Origin: JBOFWL01 sp051653605 | Lineage (GTDB): Bacteria > Spirochaetota > Brevinematia > Brevinematales > Brevinemataceae | Reading direction: 5' to 3' | DNA length: 9,531 nucleotides | Assembly (NCBI GenBank): GCA_051653605.1 | Contig: JBOFWL010000053.1 | Span: forward strand, 1-9,531 | Shown: positions 5,355 to 9,531 of the stretch, piece after piece | Numbering within the stretch: the first letter of the stretch is position 1 | Layout: the number at the start of each line of letters is the position of its first letter | Notes under the pieces: generated by a model | The model's database searches: none | The model's input: the letters and a program-made list of their open reading frames with translations, nothing else | Told to the model about the DNA's origin: nothing | Program-made: the position numbers and the translations under genes

Positions 5355-5611
5355 AAAAAGTATGGTTTGATGAAGCGTGGGACGATTTCATCTATTGGCA
5401 GACACAAGATAAAAAGACAATGAAACGCATAACTGCTTTGCTGAAAGATATTGAGCGAGGGAACTTTGATGGCATAGGTAAACCAGAGCCGTTAAAAGGT
5501 GAACTAAGCGGATTCTGGAGTCGTCGCATTGATGATACGAACAGGCTTGTTTATCGTATCAGTGATGGAATGTTAGAAATCCTTTCATGCAAGGGTCATT
5601 ATGAAGATTAA
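5351..5611 (+). CDS. yoeB: YoeB/Txe-family mRNA-cleaving toxin
   Basis: This 86-residue protein is full length for the family. The conserved catalytic residues known from Escherichia coli YoeB fall at the same numbers here: Glu46 (KPEP), Arg65 (DTNRLVYRI), His83 and Tyr84 in the C-terminal KGHYED. The core PLKGELSGFWSRRI (48-60, after KPE) is diagnostic. YoeB binds the ribosomal A site and cuts mRNA, arresting growth when the antitoxin is lost. Nothing suggests inactivation. The gene starts inside the antitoxin stop (ATGA) and is followed by a stem-loop at 5624-5662. The usual partner of YoeB is the Phd-fold antitoxin YefM; here the upstream gene is RelB-like. Confidence 0.95.
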   Translation: MKKVWFDEAWDDFIYWQTQDKKTMKRITALLKDIERGNFDGIGKPEPLKGELSGFWSRRIDDTNRLVYRISDGMLEILSCKGHYED

Positions 5612-5623
5612 AAGCGATATTTA

Positions 5624-5662
5624 GCCCCACTGTATTGTATTGGTATTACGGTACACTGGGGC
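5624..5662 (+). terminator. Stem-loop after the toxin gene
   Basis: GCCCCA-C-TGTA (5624-5634) pairs with TACA-C-TGGGGC (5652-5662), giving a stem with one C-C mismatch and a 17-nt loop, 12 nt past the yoeB stop. It lacks a clean T-run (ATAAATTT follows), so termination may be partial. Confidence 0.5.
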
Positions 5663-5665
5663 ATA

Positions 5666-5722
5666 AATTTAGGGTAAAAGGTAAAAATACTGTATTGATA
5701 CATTACGCCCCTTTCTATAATA
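5666..5722 (+). repeat. 57-bp direct repeat, copy 1, upstream of rep
   Basis: This stretch is identical to 5739-5795 with a 73-bp period. Each copy starts with tandem heptamers GGTAAAA (here 5673-5679 and 5680-5686) and ends with a promoter-like pair, TTGATA (5695-5700) and TATAAT (5716-5721), spaced by a short 15 bp. Position before the replication gene suggests an origin or Rep-binding array, tandem promoters, or both. Confidence 0.9.
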
Positions 5723-5738
5723 GGGTTTTTAGGGGTCT

Positions 5739-5795
5739 AATTTAGGGTAAAAGGTAAAAATACTGTATTGATACATTACGCCCCTTTCTATAATA
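5739..5795 (+). repeat. 57-bp direct repeat, copy 2, upstream of rep
   Basis: This is the second identical copy: heptamers GGTAAAA at 5746-5752 and 5753-5759, TTGATA at 5768-5773, TATAAT at 5789-5794. It ends 32 bp before the rep start codon. The 16 bp between the copies (5723-5738) is unrelated. No further copy is visible in the window. Confidence 0.9.
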
Positions 5796-5827
5796 TAGGG
5801 GGTAGGCTTTATAAAGGGGGTGTGATT

Positions 5828-7114
5828 ATGGCACGAGGACAGTCACTAAAGGATGAGCCTATAGAGTACCGCAAAGAGCAGTATGATGAAAAGAATATGG
5901 TACTCTCACAGTTTGGAGAATCGGTTAGTGCTATAACCATGTATGAAGATATTTTTGATGATACATCCCTGCTTATGCCTGTTGTTGTGATTGATGAAAA
6001 TGAGGAAAAGCACATGGTCAAGATGACCATTGATGAAGCTATAGAGCAGGCAAGGGGAAGGAATGATATTCTTCTAGGTGGGGCTACCTACTTCAAAGAA
6101 TTTGTAAGCAAAGGAACGGCAAAGGATATATATGCGTTTATCATAGATATGGATAATGTTTATAGTGGGATTTTGCTTAGAGCATTACAGCATGATTGGA
6201 AGTTGGAATCGGGAGAGTATCGACCTATGCCAACTTATATCGTGAACAGTGGGCTAGGGTTACATCTGTATTTTGTTTTAGATAAGCCTATCCCGTACTT
6301 TAAGCGGAATGCGTTTAACATTGATAAATTGTATAGGACGCTTGCAGAACAGCAAACTACTAGAAGAAACTATCTGCGTGAGCAAAGACAATGGTTTGGG
6401 CAAGATTTTCGTATGGCTGGCGGTTGTGGTAAAGATATGTGGGAGAATGTAGCGTTCAAGATTGGTGATAAGTGGAACGCTGATGATTTGGCGAAGGCTT
6501 GCGGATTGACAGATGTGCATTTCTTTCAAGAAGGTGAATTTAAGCCGAAAGAAGAAAGTAAAAAACTATCAAAGAAAAAAAAAGTGAACCGAAAAGGTTT
6601 TTTTACAAACAGAGCTTTTTATGATTATGCTTTGAAGCAGTGCCAAGAGAAAAGCAATGAAGGATGGAGATACACTTCTATGTGTGCCTTGACAGTAATA
6701 GCTTATAAGTGCAGGGTGTCGCAAGATGAGTTAGAAAAAGATTTATCGGAGCTTCTACCGCTTTTTAATAAAAATGCTACGAGAAAAGTCAAGGAACGTG
6801 AGATAGTATCTGCTATGAAGATGTATAATGAAAAAGCTATAGAAACACCAAGAGAACGGCTACAGGATTGGCAAGGGTGGAAATATGAGCCTAAAATAAA
6901 GAGGAATGGACGTAAAAGGGCGGTACATCTTGAAAGAGCAAGAGCAGTGCAAAAAATTGATAGTCCTAACGGCGAATGGCGAAATAAGGATGGTAGACCG
7001 TCAGCAGAGCAGATCGTCAGAGCTTATCAATCAGAACACCCCGAAGCAAGAAAAGTGGATTGCATTCGAGATACAAAATTGAGCAAGCCGACCGTCTATA
7101 AATACTGGAAATGA
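5828..7114 (+). CDS. rep: Replication protein with AEP-type primase domain and C-terminal HTH
   Basis: The protein has 428 residues. The archaeo-eukaryotic primase signature is visible: motif I AFIIDMDNV with Asp107 and Asp109, and motif II as NSGLGLHLYFVLDKP (140-154) with His146. GQDFRMAGGCGKD (191-203) may belong to the third, template- or metal-binding region. Residues 255-335 (RYTSMCALTVIAYKCRVSQD and on) look like a PriCT-type helical domain, and 388-428 (KDGRPSAEQIVRAY to SKPTVYKYWK) is a helix-turn-helix likely to bind DNA. Such proteins start replication of plasmids and mobile elements. ATG 5828 follows AAAGGGGG; upstream in-frame codons lack a ribosome site. No helicase is present, so a host helicase must be recruited. 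I am sure of the primase class, less so of the plasmid family. Confidence 0.85.
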   Translation: MARGQSLKDEPIEYRKEQYDEKNMVLSQFGESVSAITMYEDIFDDTSLLMPVVVIDENEEKHMVKMTIDEAIEQARGRNDILLGGATYFKEFVSKGTAKDIYAFIIDMDNVYSGILLRALQHDWKLESGEYRPMPTYIVNSGLGLHLYFVLDKPIPYFKRNAFNIDKLYRTLAEQQTTRRNYLREQRQWFGQDFRMAGGCGKDMWENVAFKIGDKWNADDLAKACGLTDVHFFQEGEFKPKEESKKLSKKKKVNRKGFFTNRAFYDYALKQCQEKSNEGWRYTSMCALTVIAYKCRVSQDELEKDLSELLPLFNKNATRKVKEREIVSAMKMYNEKAIETPRERLQDWQGWKYEPKIKRNGRKRAVHLERARAVQKIDSPNGEWRNKDGRPSAEQIVRAYQSEHPEARKVDCIRDTKLSKPTVYKYWK

Positions 7115-7127
7115 AAGGAGTGGAAAT

Positions 7128-7729
7128 ATGAAAACTTTGCTGGGTTTGGTCTAGAAATTATACTGTCCATGGTTTTACCTAATATATTCGGTGTTCAAAG
7201 TTCACAATATAAACTTATTAATCATTGCATACATTGGACATTGACCTGTATTTTGTGGGGGACAATGGTTGTTTTCTTGATGAGCTTGTCAAAAAAGAAA
7301 TATCATTTTGATATTTTAAAACTGAATGAAGTTCCTAATGTCAAGCAATGGATACTTGCACTTATCATAGTTATTATAGCCATCACAGTCACAACCATTG
7401 TTTGGGGTGGATTAAAGCCAATTAAAGAATACCGTAGTATAACAGAATCTGTTTTTCAAAACGTTTATTATTTGTTTGAAACTGCTTTAATTTTACTGAC
7501 GATTATTTTTGGGCAAAAATTTGGCGAAATGATAGTAAAAAAATATACTTTCCCTTTTGGAGGATTATTTTTGGCATTAACATGGGGTTTAATACACATT
7601 TTACTTCAAGGACCAATGACTGGCTTATATGCTTTTGCAATGTCACTACTATATGGAACCGTATATGTATTGCTACAGAAGAATTTTAAGTATTCGTATA
7701 TATTAATCGCTATCATATTCATAGTATAA
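7128..7729 (+). pseudogene. CPBP-like membrane protein with a frameshifted start
   Basis: AAAGGAG (7114-7120) stands 7 nt before ATG 7128, but that frame stops after MKTLLGLV. One extra T in the CTTT run near 7134-7138 would give MKTFAGFGLEIILSMVLP, joining the long open frame that otherwise begins only at an unsupported ATG 7169 (186 residues). The product has about five hydrophobic segments, with FETALILLTIIFG (103-115 from ATG 7169), TWGLIHILLQ (138-147) and a closing SYILIAIIFIV. The Glu104 and His143 spacing recalls the CPBP intramembrane protease family, but the usual double Glu and the last His are missing. It is a degenerate relative or a fragment, and likely broken at the start unless the shift is a sequencing error. 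Confidence 0.55.
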
Positions 7730-7741
7730 GCAACTCTTTAG

Positions 7742-7912
7742 AGAAAGCAGGTCAAACTCCGGCTATCCGATGAAGCCATAGCCAATTTGACAGACGCTAA
7801 ACTCAACAACCGGCTGATAAGCGAACTGCTCTCTCACGCCGATTTTCCGCAGTCTCTGAATGCCTTGGAAATCTACATAGACCGTAAGGTACTGCCGCAG
7901 ATGACACGATGA
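7742..7912 (+). pseudogene. 5'-truncated gene remnant of an integrated-element operon
   Basis: The frame opens right after a stop at 7739-7741 and reads RKQVKLRLSDEAIANLTDAK then LNNRLISELLSHADF and ends VLPQMTR, 56 residues in all. It looks like real coding sequence (balanced, RHH- or helix-like, higher GC than the preceding membrane gene) but has no ATG, GTG or TTG with a ribosome site near its beginning. The stop overlaps the next ATG as ATGA, the mark of a former operon. The missing 5' part places a recombination junction between about 7730 and 7745. I recall similar strings in Firmicutes conjugative elements but cannot name the family. Confidence 0.6.
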
Positions 7913-8106
7913 ATGCTATATATCAGTACATCGAGCAGACCATCAAGGAAAATGCTGATGTTACTGACCGTGTCGAGATATTGATGTTCTTGCAACAAGC
8001 TGTTATTGATGAGGACGAATATTTGCGCTACCGCATTTCAGAGCGTTTTAATATGGTGATAAAAAGCCTGTTTGAGTCCCATAAAACAGACAAGCTATCA
8101 CAGTAA
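7909..8106 (+). CDS. Small hypothetical protein of a mobile-element operon
   Basis: This 65-residue protein (MNAIYQYIEQTIKENADVTD to HKTDKLSQ) is predicted to be all-helical and soluble. The start overlaps the stop of the truncated gene before it and has no ribosome site of its own, so translation depended on coupling that the truncation may have removed. I recognise no domain. Composition and size are like the many short accessory ORFs in Firmicutes integrative conjugative elements. Confidence 0.55.
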   Translation: MNAIYQYIEQTIKENADVTDRVEILMFLQQAVIDEDEYLRYRISERFNMVIKSLFESHKTDKLSQ

Positions 8107-8115
8107 TAGGCTGAT

Positions 8116-8313
8116 ATGATCCACGATATGAAAGATCAAGTGCAGATCTATATTGATACCCAGAAAAGCGAAGCTGCCAGCAAGGCAAAGGCTATTCTTC
8201 TGTGCAAGCAGTCGGGGCTTATTACTTCCGAGCTAACAGATGAGGAATGGCATGTGCTTATGAGAGTGCTTGAGAGCTCTGCGCCAATGCGTAAGGGGAA
8301 AAAGAAAAAGTAG
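8116..8313 (+). CDS. Small hypothetical basic-tailed protein
   Basis: This 65-residue protein (MIHDMKDQVQIYIDTQKSEA) has a helical body, a segment SGLITSELTDEEWHVLMRVL (34-53), and a basic tail MRKGKKKK. A second in-frame ATG at 8128 is an equally good start; neither has a clear ribosome site, and the gene lies 9 nt after the previous stop. It seems to be the last gene of the transplanted mini-operon at 7742-8313. Its function is not recognisable; the tail could contact nucleic acid. Confidence 0.55.
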   Translation: MIHDMKDQVQIYIDTQKSEAASKAKAILLCKQSGLITSELTDEEWHVLMRVLESSAPMRKGKKKK

Positions 8314-8580
8314 GCTCTGTTAAAGTTTTCAAAAGGTTGATGAATGTGGCGCTGTAAAGCGGTATAATGGAATTAACATATTCGTTTTCGCTTTTCTTTT
8401 GTGTGGCGTAGCTATGCAAGGGAAAGCGCAGAGATTTTTATATAATGTTTGCCATACGTGGGTAAAATACGAAAGTGCAACTGGTGGTTGCGGTATTTCC
8501 AAGCGCGTTTGATTGCTTTGTATGTGCTAAAACCTCTATACTGGAAATGCGATAAAGCGAAATAATAGGAGGTATCCACC
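8314..8580. other. Intergenic region before the XRE regulator
   Basis: These 267 bases hold no supported gene. They contain several TATAAT hexamers (8363-8368 and 8441-8446) without good -35 partners at normal spacing, a weak TTGCTT-18-TATACT candidate (8513-8542) that could drive the regulator, a small GCAAC-TGGTG-GTTGC hairpin (8477-8491), and a 7-bp inverted repeat ATTTCCA (8495-8501)/TGGAAAT (8542-8548) that could be the regulator's operator. All are tentative. A 90-codon frame on the opposite strand is not convincing. Confidence 0.35.
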
Positions 8581-9036
8581 ATGATGAACTTATCCGAGAA
8601 AATTCTAAGATTGCGAAAAATGAATGGGATGTCGCAAGATGACCTTGCCGAAAAGGTAGGCGTATCTAGGCAGTCTATTTCCAAGTGGGAATCAGACCAA
8701 GCTACACCTGAGCTTGAAAAAGTTTTGTTGTTAGCAAAAGTTTTTAGCGTAACAACAGATTATTTGTTGCATCCAAGTGAAGTGGATGAACTATCCATAA
8801 AAACAACAATCTTGGAAAAACAGCAGCAGGAAATTTTGGGACAGCAGCGCAAACAGCAGAATAGACAGTTTGCCATTATCAGTTCGTTTATTGCGGCATT
8901 GATTTTTGTGGCAATTTATTTTATAGGTCATTTCTATTTTGAGATTTGGAACCCAAGTGTCATTTTTAGTGAGTTAATAATAATAGTAGCAATCACCATA
9001 GGGGTAAATTATCGTTATAGGTTGAGATCAAAGTAG
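8581..9036 (+). CDS. XRE-family regulator with C-terminal membrane anchor
   Basis: The protein has 151 residues. An XRE/Cro helix-turn-helix spans 5-62, with the classic SQDDLAEKVGVSRQSISKWE (18-37) and the closing TTDYLL. A Gln-rich linker or short coiled coil (79-94, KQQQEILGQQRKQQNR) follows, then two membrane segments near 97-117 and 127-144. Regulators of this form often sit beside genes for efflux, cell-envelope stress or lipoproteins and sense conditions at the membrane. AGGAGGT (8567-8573) is 7 nt before ATG 8581. The next gene encodes a lipoprotein start, which would fit such a pair, but that gene is broken. The domain call is firm; the regulated target is inferred. Confidence 0.9.
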   Translation: MMNLSEKILRLRKMNGMSQDDLAEKVGVSRQSISKWESDQATPELEKVLLLAKVFSVTTDYLLHPSEVDELSIKTTILEKQQQEILGQQRKQQNRQFAIISSFIAALIFVAIYFIGHFYFEIWNPSVIFSELIIIVAITIGVNYRYRLRSK

Positions 9037-9039
9037 CCA

Positions 9040-9076
9040 TTGTGAGAGAAAAGTTTTGTGACTTTCTCGCAATGCA
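9040..9076. other. Inverted repeat between the XRE gene and the lipoprotein
   Basis: CATTGTGAGAGAAA and TTTCTCGCAATG pair with a G-T wobble and a 2-nt bulge, around a short loop. There is no T-run, so it is more likely an operator or RNA stabiliser than a strong terminator. It lies within the 66-bp gap before the lipoprotein start. Confidence 0.45.
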
Positions 9077-9102
9077 TTTAAAACTGGAGAAAGAGGTTGC
9101 AA

Positions 9103-9531
9103 ATGAAAAAGTATATCTATGTATTTTTATGCGCTTTTATGGCATGTCTAACTTTTTCCAGCTGTATGCAAAAAGAAAATTCTTCTACCTTTAACAGCAA
9201 TTATGTTTTTGGTGTGATTGAATCTACTCAGCAAAAGCATCTGTCTTACATTACCTACTATGATGAGCAGCTACAAAAGATAGACAATCAAAAAATAGAA
9301 CTTATACTTAACAGAGATTTTACTACGACAACCATTAACGAAAAATGGGTTACCGATATTACCTACATTCATGTCTTGAATGAATGTTTGATTTATCTGG
9401 CATCAGTTATGGATTTACATGATCGTAAGATTATTGGGTGGTCTTATGGTAAAAGTATCACTGCAGAACTAGCATTACAAGCTGTAAAAAATGCATGTCT
9501 TAATGTAAAAGACACAAAAGGAATTATTCTA
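9103..9531 (+). pseudogene. Lipoprotein N-terminus fused in frame to IS3 transposase (runs off the edge)
   Basis: ATG 9103 follows AAAGAGG. Residues 1-21 form a lipoprotein signal (MKKYIYVFLCAFMACLTFSS then Cys21; the -3 residue is Phe, slightly unusual for a lipobox). Residues 22 to about 66 look like the start of a secreted lipoprotein of no recognised family. From about residue 68 (LNRDFTTTTINEKW) the frame becomes the catalytic core of an IS3-family OrfB, with the first catalytic Asp85 in WVTDITYI and the following YLASVMDLHDRKIIGW block. The frame stays open to the last base. The lipoprotein gene is thus interrupted and the transposase lacks its N-terminus. It arose by rearrangement or is an assembly join; a functional chimera is unlikely. 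Confidence 0.75.
9303..9531 (+). mobile_element. Internal fragment of an IS3-family element
   Basis: This is the part of the fused frame that matches IS3 OrfB. It begins near 9300-9310 in mid-gene, not at an IS terminal repeat, so it did not arise by simple insertion. It is in the same orientation as the right-end fragment at 1-137 and covers the region just before it; roughly 55 residues of OrfB (the second Asp and the Glu) lie between the two in an intact protein. Confidence 0.8.

Noticed and set aside
5666..5795. CRISPR array
   Set aside because: There are only two 57-bp repeats with a 16-bp gap, no third copy and no cas gene; promoter or origin repeats fit better.
8412..8684. 90-codon minus-strand frame before the XRE gene
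   Set aside because: It overlaps the regulator's HTH-coding region and has no ribosome site or recognisable domain.

Overview
The window looks like accessory DNA from a low-GC member of the Bacillota (Firmicutes), probably a gut or oral Clostridia or Lactobacillales species. The signs are A+T-rich genes, strong AGGAGG-type ribosome binding sites, MOBP/MobC mobilization genes of the type found on Firmicutes mobile elements, and IS3-family transposase pieces. No chromosomal housekeeping gene, rRNA or tRNA is visible. The core is a compact mobilizable replicon (plasmid or integrative mobilizable element). No integrase or recombinase gene was found.

Layout. (1) 1-137 is the right end of an IS3-family element. 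(2) 138-520 holds a possible gene fragment and a small HIRAN-domain gene, closed by a bidirectional terminator. (3) 521-1160 is a 640-bp noncoding block. It has two 52-bp inverted repeats (580-631 and 1084-1135, 50/52 matching) around a 452-bp centre that carries a perfect consensus promoter and at least six hairpins; it is the best candidate for oriT and the mob control region. (4) 1161-5013 is a tightly packed operon of seven genes: an RHH-like protein, MobC, the MobA relaxase, a coiled-coil membrane protein whose first 97 codons are overprinted on the relaxase gene, a DUF536-like HTH protein, and two unrecognised proteins. Most junctions overlap, which implies translational coupling. (5) 5014-5611 is a RelB/DinJ-YoeB toxin-antitoxin pair with its own palindromic operator-promoter. 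(6) 5612-7114 has two 57-bp direct repeats upstream of an archaeo-eukaryotic-type primase/replication protein. (7) 7115-9102 is patchwork cargo: a frameshifted CPBP-like membrane protein, a 5'-truncated gene and two small ORFs that look like a scrap of another element's operon, then an XRE regulator with a membrane anchor. (8) 9103-9531 is a lipoprotein start fused in frame to the middle of an IS3 transposase.

Working model. MobC and possibly the RHH-like protein would bind oriT in the 521-1160 block and MobA would nick it. A helper conjugative element would supply the transfer channel. The AEP-type Rep and its direct repeats would maintain the element, and the RelB-YoeB pair would stabilise it. 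The IS3 pieces at both ends, in the same orientation, and the broken genes at the right show repeated rearrangement. The least explained items are the promoter segment bracketed by long inverted repeats, the 290-nt overprinted relaxase/membrane-protein overlap, and the repeat block before rep.
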